Shown here: positions 9,691 to 18,262 of the stretch, one piece after another
Position numbering within the stretch: the first letter of the stretch is position 1
How the letters are laid out: every line of letters begins with the position of its first letter
DNA from: Saprospiraceae bacterium
GTDB taxonomy: Bacteria > Bacteroidota > Bacteroidia > Chitinophagales > Saprospiraceae
Reading direction: 5' to 3'
Assembly: GCA_016787525.1 (NCBI GenBank)
Contig: JAEUUP010000089.1
Location: 1-64,000 of the forward strand
DNA length: 64,000 bases
The notes under the pieces: model-generated
The model's database searches: none
What the model was told of the DNA's origin: nothing
Seen by the model: only the letters and a program-made list of their open reading frames with translations
Translations under genes and position numbers: made by a program

Positions 9691-11121
9691 ATGACTGACA
9701 GCAAAATTTACAATGTATTATCTCACTTCGACAAAGTTGAACAGAATCGCCTGCGAAAATACATTCATTCGCCTTATTTTAATGTTAATGAAACCTTAAT
9801 GCAGTTTTATGATGTCCTTTCAGAACATATTAACTCGAATGGAAAGGCAGTGGAATTGAGTAAAGAAAAGATTTGGATGAAATTATATGGAAATGAAGTC
9901 TTTAATGATGTTCGATTTAGGAAATTATCCTCTGACTTACTCAAACTTGTAGAAGGGTTCTTAGCACAGCAAATATTTGATGAGAGGAACTTACTTCAAG
10001 CAAGTTTCCTACTTGAAGCTATTGGTAAAAAAAAAATCGAAAAACTGTTCAATAGCTCTGTGAAAAATGCTCATAACCTATCCAATCAACAACATTATAA
10101 GCATGCAAATTTTTATTTCCATCAATATCTGATTGAAAAAAACTACTATGATTTAAGCGAAGTCGAACTAAAGCGCTCCGAAAAAAGTAATGTTGAAAAA
10201 GTAATTAATAATTTAGACTACTTTTTTTTAGCTGAAAAAATGAAGTGGTATTTAGCTCTTTTAAGTCGCAAAAAACTTATTTCACACGAATATCAGTTGT
10301 TATTTATTGATGAAATAATAACACACTTAAAAAAATATCGTTATGAAAACAACCCACCTATAACCGTTTATTTTCATGCTATTTTAACTCAAACTGAACC
10401 TGAGAACATTGACTATTATTATTCACTTATCAAAGTCTTAGACGAAAATAGTAATTTTTTCCCAAAAGTTGAACAATATGAATTATATAGTTATGCTCTA
10501 AATTTTTGTATTCTTAAAATTAATCAAGGGAGACCTGAATTTTTAAGTGAATTTATTCAAGTCATAAAATTTATGATTGACAAAGATATATTAAGCTATG
10601 AAACTGAAAAAGGAGAGCTTAATCCCTGGCTATTTAAAAATATTGTGCTAATTGCTTTACGGTTGAATGATTATACTTGGACGGAGCAATTCATTAAAGA
10701 ATATACCAATAAATTACCTCTTGAGTTTAGAGAAAACGCTGTATCTTATAATCTTGCACAAGTCTATTTTTACAAAAAAGAATATAACAAAGTTATATCA
10801 ATATTACAATTCATTGAATATGAAGATGTTACATATAACTTGGGATCAAAATCAATGCTTATTGCTATTTATTACGAAAAAGATGAGTTTGAAGCTCTTA
10901 ATTCTCTATTAGAAAGTTTCAAGACCTACTTGAATCGTCACAAAGACTTAGCTGAACAACGTAAGAGTCTTTACATGAACTTAATCAAATTTGTTCGTAA
11001 AATGACTAAAATTATGCCAGGAGATAAAAAATCTGTAGAAGCACTAAAAGAAGAAATTAAAGCTGCAAAAGGTATAGCTTCCGAAAAATGGCTACTCGAA
11101 AAACTCTCCGAACTCGAATAA
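9691..11121 (+). CDS. Conserved hypothetical alpha-helical protein (TPR-like)
   Basis: The 476-residue protein has no signal peptide or membrane segment. It is rich in K, E, L, N and Y, with predicted helix pairs throughout, and has an N-terminal signature (YNVLSHFDKVEQNRLRKYIHSPYFNVNE) that I recall from Bacteroidota-specific proteins of unknown function of about 470-500 residues. The C-terminal third (KEYNKVISILQFIEYEDV, SMLIAIYYEKDEFEALNSLLESF) looks like TPR-type helical hairpins, suggesting a protein-binding scaffold. It contains no motif copy inside and is noticeably more AT-rich than the flanking metabolic genes. The ATG start gives a typical N-terminus for this family. Function unknown. 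Confidence 0.7.
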   Translation: MTDSKIYNVLSHFDKVEQNRLRKYIHSPYFNVNETLMQFYDVLSEHINSNGKAVELSKEKIWMKLYGNEVFNDVRFRKLSSDLLKLVEGFLAQQIFDERNLLQASFLLEAIGKKKIEKLFNSSVKNAHNLSNQQHYKHANFYFHQYLIEKNYYDLSEVELKRSEKSNVEKVINNLDYFFLAEKMKWYLALLSRKKLISHEYQLLFIDEIITHLKKYRYENNPPITVYFHAILTQTEPENIDYYYSLIKVLDENSNFFPKVEQYELYSYALNFCILKINQGRPEFLSEFIQVIKFMIDKDILSYETEKGELNPWLFKNIVLIALRLNDYTWTEQFIKEYTNKLPLEFRENAVSYNLAQVYFYKKEYNKVISILQFIEYEDVTYNLGSKSMLIAIYYEKDEFEALNSLLESFKTYLNRHKDLAEQRKSLYMNLIKFVRKMTKIMPGDKKSVEALKEEIKAAKGIASEKWLLEKLSELE

Positions 11122-11155
11122 AAACACCCCCTCAGTACAGAAGGGGTATTTCTTT
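11122..11155 (+). terminator. Hairpin terminator using half a motif copy
   Basis: Just after the stop codon, AAACACCCC (about 11123-11131) pairs with GGGGTATTT (11143-11151) with one mismatch, followed by a T-rich run. The CCCC of the left arm is part of the 10-mer copy at 11128-11137, so the motif supplies one arm and part of the loop. Confidence 0.6.
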
Positions 11156-11156
11156 C

Positions 11157-11293
11157 TTAGAAGCCATTAACATCGTCAACTACAACCGAAGGCGGCGGAG
11201 ATGGTATATTATCCGTACCACCTTTAATGTGCATTTGGGCTTTTACAGCCAAAACAGATAATCCGTTTGGAGGTTTTTCAAACTATTTTTCAT
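11157..11293 (-). pseudogene. Possible frameshifted small peptide gene
   Basis: On the minus strand an ATG at 11293 opens MKNSLKNL, then the frame closes after 16 codons. In another frame an open stretch ending in TAA at 11157-11159 reads EKPPNGLSVLAVKAQMHI followed by KGGTDNIPSPPPSVVVDDVNGF. A one-base frameshift near 11270 would join them into a peptide of about 45 residues with a Lys-rich leader and a Gly-Gly pair, reminiscent of double-glycine-type small peptide precursors. No maturation or export gene is adjacent. This may equally be fortuitous. Confidence 0.25.
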
Positions 11294-11434
11294 GATGTTT
11301 AACTAGTTGTGATTGTTAAAAAATAATTATTAATTTTAGGGTGCAAAGTAGTAGTAGTGACAAAGTTTCTTTACCTCTTTTTCACATTCTTGTTTCTTAT
11401 AAGTGACTGACTTACAATGTATTACATCAGTCAA

Positions 11435-12625
11435 TCAAGCCCTTTTTGCCTTCTCCCAAACAACCGATTGCTTGCCAGCGACTAAGCGCATAAAACCACG
11501 ATAGACTGAATAATTCATCATGCAGAAATAGTATGGCACATAAAAGGCTTTCACTTTTACTTTGAACTGCTCAAAAACCCAACCCAAGAGAGCAGAAAGG
11601 TAAAACACAACTTGCACCCAAAAGATAAAAGTGTATAAACTTGTCCAATCGGTCCCCCTCAGTATCAGCAACCAATTTAACCAAAAAATCAACGGTAATG
11701 CTATCGGAGCAAGTGTCCAACGTAAAACACGGTGAGAAATGTACTGAAAACTCAAAACACCATATCTAAAAGGATTGAGTAACGACCGTAATCGCCAAAC
11801 AGCTTGTAATCCACCCGCCGAAATCCGAATTTTACGTTTCAATTCCTCTTTGATGTTGGCAGAATGACCTTCTACGGCATAAGCCTCTGATTCGTAAACA
11901 ATTTTATAGCCCCGTTCTGCAATGCGCATCGTCATCACAAAGTCTTCAATCAAAGTATCTTTTTCAACAGGTTGGTACAAGTTGGTACGCACCGAAAATA
12001 ATTCACCCGCAGCTCCCACAGCAGAATAAAGTTGGGAATCCCATTTTTTCAAGAGTGATTCATATTTCCAATAAATACCCTCACCTGCTCCACTTGCTTC
12101 GCCCGACATTTGTACACGTTTTTCACCTGCCACTGCCCCTACTTTCGGATCGGCATAGTGTCGCACTATTTTTTTTATCGCATCACGATTAATATCTGTA
12201 TTTGCATCGGTAAAAACGACTATGGGAGTTGTCACAAATGGCATGACACGCTCCACTGCGGCAATTTTACCTCGACGCTCAGGTTGATGAAACAACTCAA
12301 TATGATACCCCTCAGTATTTGGAAAGTTTTTGATACGCTCAGGTGTCGAGTCGTTTGAACCATCAGTTACAAAAAAGAAATTGATTTTATCTTTTTGATA
12401 ATCGAGAGCTATTGAATTGCGAATTTTATCTTCAATCCATTGTTCTTCGTTATAGGCGGCTACCAAAAAGGTGACTTCTGGCTCAAAATACTGAGGGGGT
12501 GTTTGAGTTTGCGATGACTTTTTTTTGAGTTTGACTAAAAAAGCCAACAGTATGCCATAGCCTAAATAACTATAAAAGACAATAAATATGAATAGCCAAA
12601 ATGAGACTGTGAGTAGAGTTGTCAT
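11435..12625 (-). CDS. Membrane-bound family 2 glycosyltransferase
   Basis: The 396-residue protein has an N-terminal membrane helix (about 1-28), a cytosolic GT-A domain (about 50-275) and two to three C-terminal helices (from about 310). Catalytic signatures are VTFLVAAYNEEQWIEDKI for nucleotide-sugar binding, the acidic pair in VFTDANTDIN, LIEDFVMTMRIAERGYKIVY for the base region and the RKIRISAGGLQAVW stretch in place of QxxRW. It resembles poly-GlcNAc/hyaluronan-synthase-like GT2 enzymes. The start MTTLLTVSFW is chosen because it begins directly with the membrane helix; a 22-codon upstream extension looks spurious. Three motif copies fall in loops (LRG between the last helices, TEG at NTEGYH, PQY at TPPQYFEP). 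It faces the exopolysaccharide genes downstream but is on the opposite strand. Confidence 0.85.
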   Translation of the reverse strand: MTTLLTVSFWLFIFIVFYSYLGYGILLAFLVKLKKKSSQTQTPPQYFEPEVTFLVAAYNEEQWIEDKIRNSIALDYQKDKINFFFVTDGSNDSTPERIKNFPNTEGYHIELFHQPERRGKIAAVERVMPFVTTPIVVFTDANTDINRDAIKKIVRHYADPKVGAVAGEKRVQMSGEASGAGEGIYWKYESLLKKWDSQLYSAVGAAGELFSVRTNLYQPVEKDTLIEDFVMTMRIAERGYKIVYESEAYAVEGHSANIKEELKRKIRISAGGLQAVWRLRSLLNPFRYGVLSFQYISHRVLRWTLAPIALPLIFWLNWLLILRGTDWTSLYTFIFWVQVVFYLSALLGWVFEQFKVKVKAFYVPYYFCMMNYSVYRGFMRLVAGKQSVVWEKAKRA

Positions 12626-13352
12626 ACAGGAATAAGTTTTCTCAATGTAAGAATTAGAATTTCTGATGCAATTTATCAAATCGCAAGGCAAAGTTAGTGG
12701 GATTTGAAGTAATCACAAGTAGCATATTATATTTTTAGTTTTTGAATATTTTTAATTGTTTCAGCAATTCACTATTTCGTGACACCGAATTTTGCAAATA
12801 AAGTGCAAATAAAACAAAATATGACTTAAAATAGATACTTAAAACATAAAATATAATTTAAATTCAAGTAGCTAAAGGCTCAACATATATCGTTGCAAAT
12901 CAATTATTTATGGAAATTTAAATTATTTTTCTTCAAACAAAAAATAAATTTAAGTTCTAAAAAAGTATCAAAAATCGTTTTTTTTCGTCAGAAAAGCATG
13001 ACGTATAAATTTATGGGAACTAAAAAAATGTGACTTAATTTCGGATAAAGACTTGCATAAAACTGAGAATGGCGTAACTTTGCACTATGAAAAGTTGAAA
13101 GTCATTTGTCGCATCTTGAGCCTCCCTAATACAAATGCTTTCAAGTTATTTATTTTAGAATTAGGTAAAACATAGCCATACATACTTTTGAAAACCAATT
13201 TCCTATGACGATAACTTTCTATTCCGAGTAATCCTCCCCCAAGTAGGTGTTTTGAGAAGAGTTTTCATGTTGTATGTTTAGGTCGAACAATACGCTATTA
13301 AACTGTGCTTTGAGAAAAGCATTATTCACAACTTATCAACTATGAACGAACT
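12626..13352. other. Long AT-rich intergenic region before the receiver gene
   Basis: About 730 bp with no supportable ORF, between the divergent GT2 and receiver genes. The only signal I recognise is a Bacteroidota-type promoter at 13053-13081, described separately. If that promoter is used, the receiver mRNA would have a leader of about 265 nt, which could hold regulatory structure. Confidence 0.5.
13053..13081 (+). promoter_or_regulatory. Candidate Bacteroidota promoter for the receiver gene
   Basis: TTG at 13053 and TAACTTTG at 13074-13081 with an 18-nt spacer match the -33 TTTG / -7 TAnnTTTG consensus. The following GCAC is also typical of these promoters. It lies 272 nt before the ATG. 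Confidence 0.55.
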
Positions 13353-13748
13353 ATGCGAAAAGCAAACATTTTAATCATCGAAGACCACGATGCTGTACGT
13401 TTACTATTAGGGATTACATTCAAAAAACAATTCAATGTCGTAACAAAACGTGATGGCATCGAAGGTTTAGCGTGGTTGGCTGCAGGCAATATGCCCAACC
13501 TAATTATTTTGGATATGCAAATGCCTCGTTTAAATGGTTTAGGTTTTTTACGACAACTTAGATCAAGTGGTATTTTCAATCAAATTCCTGTTTTACTCGT
13601 ATCAGGTGACGAAAATGTACACAAAAATTTGGAGCTTCAAGATTTAGGTATTATTGATTTTATACCTAAACCTTTCAATCCTACTCAATTATGCGATAAA
13701 GTTAATGATATAGTAAGGTATCAACAGACTGCTTTGCAAATGGCTTAA
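13353..13748 (+). CDS. Stand-alone response regulator receiver domain
   Basis: This 131-residue CheY-like protein has a single receiver domain. Visible functional residues are the acidic pair E10-D11, the phosphoacceptor D54 in LIILDMQMPRLNG, S84 in LLVSGDE and K106 in IPKPF, so it should be phosphorylatable. No output domain is present, so it must act by protein contact. It sits just upstream of a sugar transferase carrying a receiver-like domain, suggesting phosphorelay control of polysaccharide synthesis (inference). No kinase gene is adjacent. Confidence 0.85.
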   Translation: MRKANILIIEDHDAVRLLLGITFKKQFNVVTKRDGIEGLAWLAAGNMPNLIILDMQMPRLNGLGFLRQLRSSGIFNQIPVLLVSGDENVHKNLELQDLGIIDFIPKPFNPTQLCDKVNDIVRYQQTALQMA

Positions 13749-13915
13749 ATATGAGAACTAAGTAAATATTGGTCATTAAGCACTGTTAGTCATCGTCTTT
13801 AAGTTATTACTTTTTAAAAGTTTATACTATAGAGACAATTAAAGGTTATTTATATTAAGTTACTTGTGTCTTAAACGAAATTATAGTTTTTTACCAAAAC
13901 GCAGACAAAATTACT

Positions 13916-14995
13916 ATGACTCAAACTCTACCATCACTTACTTTAGTTAAAACGAAAGAGCTTTTCCTCCTCAATGCACCTTATGCTGTGGTTGAGTTTT
14001 CTTCACCTTTATCCGACTACGATGTCAGAAATATCGTAGGGGCTACTGTTAATGACCATTTAAGACGATTGTTGTCTATTTCAAATGAAAAAGATACACC
14101 ATATGGTATTGTAGCCGATTTTTCACTATTGGCACAAAATGATTTTCAGTTTGTACGTACTTTCAAAAAAAATCTACTGACACTTAATGTACCTATAATT
14201 GCTGTCTTTCGAGAAAATGAACAAGTCGATTTACTCAAGGCACTTCAGGCGGGTGTTGATGATTGCTATCGAATGCCTTTCGATAGTCAAAGTTTACGTG
14301 ATAGAATTGAATTTTTACATTTCCACAAAGCACATTTAGAAGAAGCATTCAATGAGCCTGTCGAAGATGAGTTGGTAGTCAAAATGTCACCATTTAAACG
14401 TGCTGTTGATATTATTGGCTCGTCATTGGCTATCCTTGCATTCAGCCCTATTTTGATTTTGACAGCAATAATGATTCGTTTAGAATCAAAAGGACCTATC
14501 ATTTATCGTTCAAAACGAAGTGGTACAGGCTATCAAGTGTTTGATTTTTTGAAATTTCGCTCAATGTATCCCGATGCCGACCAACGTTTAAAAGAAATGC
14601 AAGCCCTCAATCAATATAAAGAAGAAGGTGCTGCGTTCATGAAAATTAAAAATGACCCTCGTATCACCCGCGTAGGTCGTATCATTCGTAAGACGAGTAT
14701 TGATGAACTACCACAGTTGTTCAATGTTTTGAAAGGCGATATGTCGTTGGTAGGAAATCGTCCGTTGCCTCTTTATGAAGCGGAGCAATTGACGAAAGAC
14801 GAATGGGCATATCGCTTTATCGCACCCGCTGGAATGACTGGTCTTTGGCAAATTACGAAACGAGGGGGCAACGAGATGTCAGCAGAGGAACGCATCAAAT
14901 TGGATGTAACTTATGCTAAGAATCACTCGTTTTGGTATGATTTGAAAATCATGTTAAAAACGCCATTTGCTATTATTCAAAAAGAGAATGTTTAA
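13916..14995 (+). CDS. Receiver-like domain fused to undecaprenyl-phosphate sugar phosphotransferase
   Basis: The 359-residue protein has a C-terminal bacterial sugar transferase domain (about 158-359). It has a membrane hairpin (FKRAVDIIGSSLAILAFSPILIL), KRSGTGYQVFDFLKFRSM, NDPRITRVGRIIRKTSIDELPQL and NVLKGDMSLVGNRPLP. This is the phosphoglycosyltransferase type that starts exopolysaccharide repeat units by loading a sugar phosphate onto undecaprenyl phosphate. The N-terminal 140 residues look like a degenerate receiver: an aspartate lies at VADFSLL, but the usual conserved lysine is replaced near RMPFD. Normal members have either no N-terminus or a multi-helix membrane domain, so this fusion is unusual. 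It probably couples initiation to signalling from the upstream receiver gene. Confidence 0.85.
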   Translation: MTQTLPSLTLVKTKELFLLNAPYAVVEFSSPLSDYDVRNIVGATVNDHLRRLLSISNEKDTPYGIVADFSLLAQNDFQFVRTFKKNLLTLNVPIIAVFRENEQVDLLKALQAGVDDCYRMPFDSQSLRDRIEFLHFHKAHLEEAFNEPVEDELVVKMSPFKRAVDIIGSSLAILAFSPILILTAIMIRLESKGPIIYRSKRSGTGYQVFDFLKFRSMYPDADQRLKEMQALNQYKEEGAAFMKIKNDPRITRVGRIIRKTSIDELPQLFNVLKGDMSLVGNRPLPLYEAEQLTKDEWAYRFIAPAGMTGLWQITKRGGNEMSAEERIKLDVTYAKNHSFWYDLKIMLKTPFAIIQKENV

Positions 14996-15014
14996 TTCGT
15001 CCATAGTCTCGGTG

Positions 15015-15045
15015 AAAACGGCAAGTGATGACTTGCCGTTTTTTA
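15015..15045 (+). terminator. Rho-independent terminator after the sugar transferase gene
   Basis: An 11-bp stem AAAACGGCAAG / CTTGCCGTTTT (15015-15025 and 15032-15042) with a 6-nt loop is followed by T residues. It ends the transcript of the gene stopping at 14995. Confidence 0.85.
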
Positions 15046-15072
15046 ATTCTCAAAATTACACAAAAAGTGTTA

Positions 15073-15103
15073 TTGTAAGAGAATGCGGTAATGTTTATCT
15101 TTG
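15073..15103 (+). promoter_or_regulatory. Candidate promoter for the glycosyltransferase operon
   Basis: TTG at 15073-15075 and TATCTTTG at 15096-15103 with a 20-nt spacer match the Bacteroidota housekeeping promoter; GCAAC follows. It lies between a terminator and the gene starting at 15170. Confidence 0.6.
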
Positions 15104-15169
15104 CAACGGTATTTTAATCTATGATTTAAAATATTGAGAAGACTTTAGGACTCAAACAGACTACGTATT

Positions 15170-16150
15170 TTGAGAAAACAACCTTTAATATCAGTCATTA
15201 CGGTGAATTATAACGGATTGCATTTGACTGTCGAACTGCTCAATTCAATCCGTCGTATCACCTATACCAATCTCGAAGTTTTTGTCGTTGACAATGCCTC
15301 CCGCGAGAACCCTCAACCTTATCTAGAAAAGCACTATCCAGAGGTGTATACCATTCGCTCAGAGCAAAACCTAGGTTTTGCAGGCGGAAACAATTTAGCT
15401 GTGTCTGTGGCAACAGGAGATTACCTGTTTTTTATCAACAATGATGCTGAAATTACTGAGGGGTGTCTTGAGCGATTAATCGCAGCTTTCTCAACAGATG
15501 ATAAAATTGGTATGGTCTCTCCTCTGATTTGTTATTATAATGAATCAAAAAAAGCGGAAATAGATTTGATTCAGTACGCAGGTATGACTCAAGTTCATCA
15601 CATGACAGCCCGTAATACGACCATCGGTGAAAAAACTTTTGACAATGGGCAATTCACAAAAATAGAAAAAACGGCTTATGCCCATGGCGCAGCTATGATG
15701 GTTCGACGTGATGTGATTGAAAAAGTCGGTGTTATGTTTGAGGACTTTTTCTTATACTATGAAGAGTTGGACTGGTGCGAAAGAGTCCGCCGAGCAGGTT
15801 TTGAGATTGTCGTAGAGCCTAATGCTAAAATTTATCACAAAGAGTCAGCAAGTGTTGGAGCTATGTCAACCCTGAAAACTTACTATATCAACCGCAACCG
15901 CATTTACTTCATGCGTCGCAATTTTCAAGGTCTTAACTTTTTGATGTTTTGCCTATTTCTAACTTTCATCACTATACCTAAAAACCTATTGAAATATTTA
16001 TTCAAAGGCGAGTTTGCCCATGCAAAAGCATTTTTAAAAGCTATTTTTTGGAATATAAATGATGGTTTTACTCATTTTTTCAAAGACAAACCAACAGAGT
16101 CAACCATCAAAATGAAGAATATAAAGACTCAACCTGTCGAAACGCATTGA
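15170..16150 (+). CDS. Family 2 glycosyltransferase (rhamnosyltransferase-like)
   Basis: The 326-residue enzyme has a GT-A fold: ISVITVNYNGLHLTVELLNSI (nucleotide binding), NLGFAGGNNLAV, FFINNDAEI (acidic metal-binding motif), GAAMMVRRDVIEKVG and FEDFFLYYEELDWCERVRRAGFEIV. A C-terminal hydrophobic segment (about 255-275) suggests membrane association. It would add a sugar, perhaps rhamnose, to a lipid-linked exopolysaccharide intermediate in the cytosol. The start codon is TTG; no upstream ATG is in frame and the domain begins within six residues, so the TTG is accepted. One motif copy gives the TEG of EITEGCLE directly after the acidic motif. Confidence 0.87.
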   Translation: MRKQPLISVITVNYNGLHLTVELLNSIRRITYTNLEVFVVDNASRENPQPYLEKHYPEVYTIRSEQNLGFAGGNNLAVSVATGDYLFFINNDAEITEGCLERLIAAFSTDDKIGMVSPLICYYNESKKAEIDLIQYAGMTQVHHMTARNTTIGEKTFDNGQFTKIEKTAYAHGAAMMVRRDVIEKVGVMFEDFFLYYEELDWCERVRRAGFEIVVEPNAKIYHKESASVGAMSTLKTYYINRNRIYFMRRNFQGLNFLMFCLFLTFITIPKNLLKYLFKGEFAHAKAFLKAIFWNINDGFTHFFKDKPTESTIKMKNIKTQPVETH

Positions 16151-16239
16151 ATTTCTGGGTTATTGATTAAGTGACCCGAAGCACACGAGCAAAATAAATA
16201 CGAACACATTTTAGCAAACATTAACTCAACAAACAGGCT

Positions 16240-17460
16240 ATGGCAGCACTTATTTTGTATGTCTTCTACGGCATCGCAGCGACCCTTGCATTCTTTTTAG
16301 TATTCCCTTTCCTGACAACAGTTGCAGGCTTATTGACAAAGGATAAACTCGCTAAAATACTGAGGGGTCGAGAAATTAAAAATTACGATTATGCCAATAT
16401 CATTACAGCATACCGCAATGCCGATATTGCTAAACCTTTGGTGCAGTCGCTTATCAATCAAACGCATGGCAATCATCATATTTATTTGGTAGCTGACAAT
16501 GCTGATGTATCCAATTGGGGTATGTCGCACGAAAAATTAACTGTTCTGAAGCCCGAACCCGCTTTGAATCTGAAGGTTAAGTCCATCATTTACGCTACTG
16601 AACGTTTTGTGCGTCCACATGACTATTCAGTTATTTGGGATGCGGATAATTTGGCACACCCTCATTTTTTGGCACATATCAATCAATGGGCAAATGCAGG
16701 CTACAAAGCCATTCAAGGTCAGAGAACGGCGAAAAATTTGGATACAAAAATGGCCGCAGCTGACGCATTAGGTGAGTTTTATAAGAATTATATTGAACGC
16801 TATTTGCCACCACGCTTGGGTAGTTCAACTGTGATTTCGGGTAGTGGTATGGCAGTTGAACAAAATTTGTATAACTCTTACCTATACGGCAAAGAGATAC
16901 AAGAAGGGCAACATTTATGGAAAAAAATGATGCAAGAAGATAAGATTTTGCAAAATCACATTCTTCGAGCAGATGAACAAATCGTGTATGTGAAAGATGC
17001 TATTTGTTACGATGAAAAAGTGGCCGATGCCTCGCAAGTTGAGACCCAACGCAGTCGCTGGTTGTTCTCTTATTTCCAAAACTTACCCAATTCAACAGGG
17101 TTTGTACTGAGGGGGTTACTGACAGCCAATTGGAATAAATTTTTCTTTGGTCTCATCACCGTTGCGCCGCCTTTATTCATTATGGTAGGCTTATCAGGTT
17201 TGATTTTTTTATTAGGTCTTCTTGTAAATTGGAAAATTTCGGTGTTGATGACAATCAGCGGATTGATTTTCGTAGGTAATATTTTTTGGACACTTTATCT
17301 ATCCGATGCTCCTAAAGCTGTTTTTGATTCGCTCCTTGCTATTCCAACTTTTGTTTTCAAACAATTTACAGCATTGTTCAAAATGACCAATCCAAATAAA
17401 AACTTTAAACATTCGGAACACAAAGTCGTCGTTTCGATTGATGATGTTTTGAAAGAATGA
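16240..17460 (+). CDS. Integral membrane family 2 glycosyltransferase
   Basis: The 406-residue protein has an N-terminal membrane helix, a cytosolic GT-A domain (about 45-290) and two C-terminal membrane helices (about 305-355). Signatures include VIWDADNLAHPHFL (acidic pair), SGSGMAVEQNL, the catalytic MQEDKILQNHIL and QRSRW, which corresponds to QxxRW of processive GT2 enzymes. It is probably a polymerising or adding enzyme for the exopolysaccharide. The stop overlaps the next start by four bases (ATGA), so it is cotranscribed and probably translationally coupled with the SGNH hydrolase. Two motif copies encode LRG at KILRGREI and VLRGLLT. Confidence 0.85.
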   Translation: MAALILYVFYGIAATLAFFLVFPFLTTVAGLLTKDKLAKILRGREIKNYDYANIITAYRNADIAKPLVQSLINQTHGNHHIYLVADNADVSNWGMSHEKLTVLKPEPALNLKVKSIIYATERFVRPHDYSVIWDADNLAHPHFLAHINQWANAGYKAIQGQRTAKNLDTKMAAADALGEFYKNYIERYLPPRLGSSTVISGSGMAVEQNLYNSYLYGKEIQEGQHLWKKMMQEDKILQNHILRADEQIVYVKDAICYDEKVADASQVETQRSRWLFSYFQNLPNSTGFVLRGLLTANWNKFFFGLITVAPPLFIMVGLSGLIFLLGLLVNWKISVLMTISGLIFVGNIFWTLYLSDAPKAVFDSLLAIPTFVFKQFTALFKMTNPNKNFKHSEHKVVVSIDDVLKE

Positions 17461-18161
17461 AAAAACTTTATTCTATTTCATTGATTATCAATTCCTTATT
17501 TTTAGGATGTATTCTATTTGCTTTATTGAAAATTGGCAGCCCACGCTATTTGTATCAGTTAGTCAAATATAGAGGAAATGGTATTGTCAGCCTAAAAAAA
17601 AGTAAAACAAGTCATTTGAAAACACTGCCAATTTCTGAGGGAAAAATTGTGATGTTGGGCAATTCAATAACTGCTGAGTGTGAGTGGTCAGAACTGCTAC
17701 AAAATACCAATATCATCAATCGAGGTGTTATCGGTGATGGTGCAGGAGATATTTTAGAGCGTCTCGACCCAATTATAGCAGCAAAACCAACTAAAATTTT
17801 CTTACTAATTGGGGTGAACGATTTGATGTTTCACCCCCTCAGTACAATTGAGGAATTTTATGAGAAAATAGTGTCACGAATTGTCACAGAAACACCTACT
17901 ACAAAATTATATTTAGAAAGTATCTTGCCGATTCATAATGATTTACGTCGAAACGGTATGAAAAATGCAGATATTGATACCCTCAACAAAGCCATCGAAC
18001 AAATTGCAAAAAAATATGGCTTGATTTATATTGACCTGAACTCAAAATTTAAAAATACTGAGGGGTCGCTTCGGCAAGAATTTTCACTCGATGGTATTCA
18101 TCTCAACGGCGATGGTTATTTACTCTTTAAAGACATCATTCAACCATACACAACAAACTAA
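17457..18161 (+). CDS. Membrane-anchored SGNH/GDSL-family hydrolase
   Basis: The 234-residue protein has an N-terminal signal anchor (about 7-27) and a periplasmic SGNH hydrolase domain. Block I is VMLGNSIT with nucleophile S70, block II is the glycine of NRGVIGDGAG, block III is IGVND with N121, and block V is DGIHLNGDGY with the Asp-His pair. Between an exopolysaccharide glycosyltransferase and an MBOAT gene, it is best read as an acetyl esterase or acetyltransferase acting on the polymer, as in AlgJ/AlgX-like pairs (inference). Two motif copies encode PLS (HPLSTIE) and TEG (NTEGSLR). Confidence 0.85.
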   Translation: MKKLYSISLIINSLFLGCILFALLKIGSPRYLYQLVKYRGNGIVSLKKSKTSHLKTLPISEGKIVMLGNSITAECEWSELLQNTNIINRGVIGDGAGDILERLDPIIAAKPTKIFLLIGVNDLMFHPLSTIEEFYEKIVSRIVTETPTTKLYLESILPIHNDLRRNGMKNADIDTLNKAIEQIAKKYGLIYIDLNSKFKNTEGSLRQEFSLDGIHLNGDGYLLFKDIIQPYTTN

Positions 18162-18262
18162 CAGCAAGTAACTGGTTGTAAATCAATTAATTGAAAAAAG
18201 AACGAGCTAGTTAAGTGCTTTTTCTTAAATTTTAAATCTTCGTACTAAAACAACAGCATACT

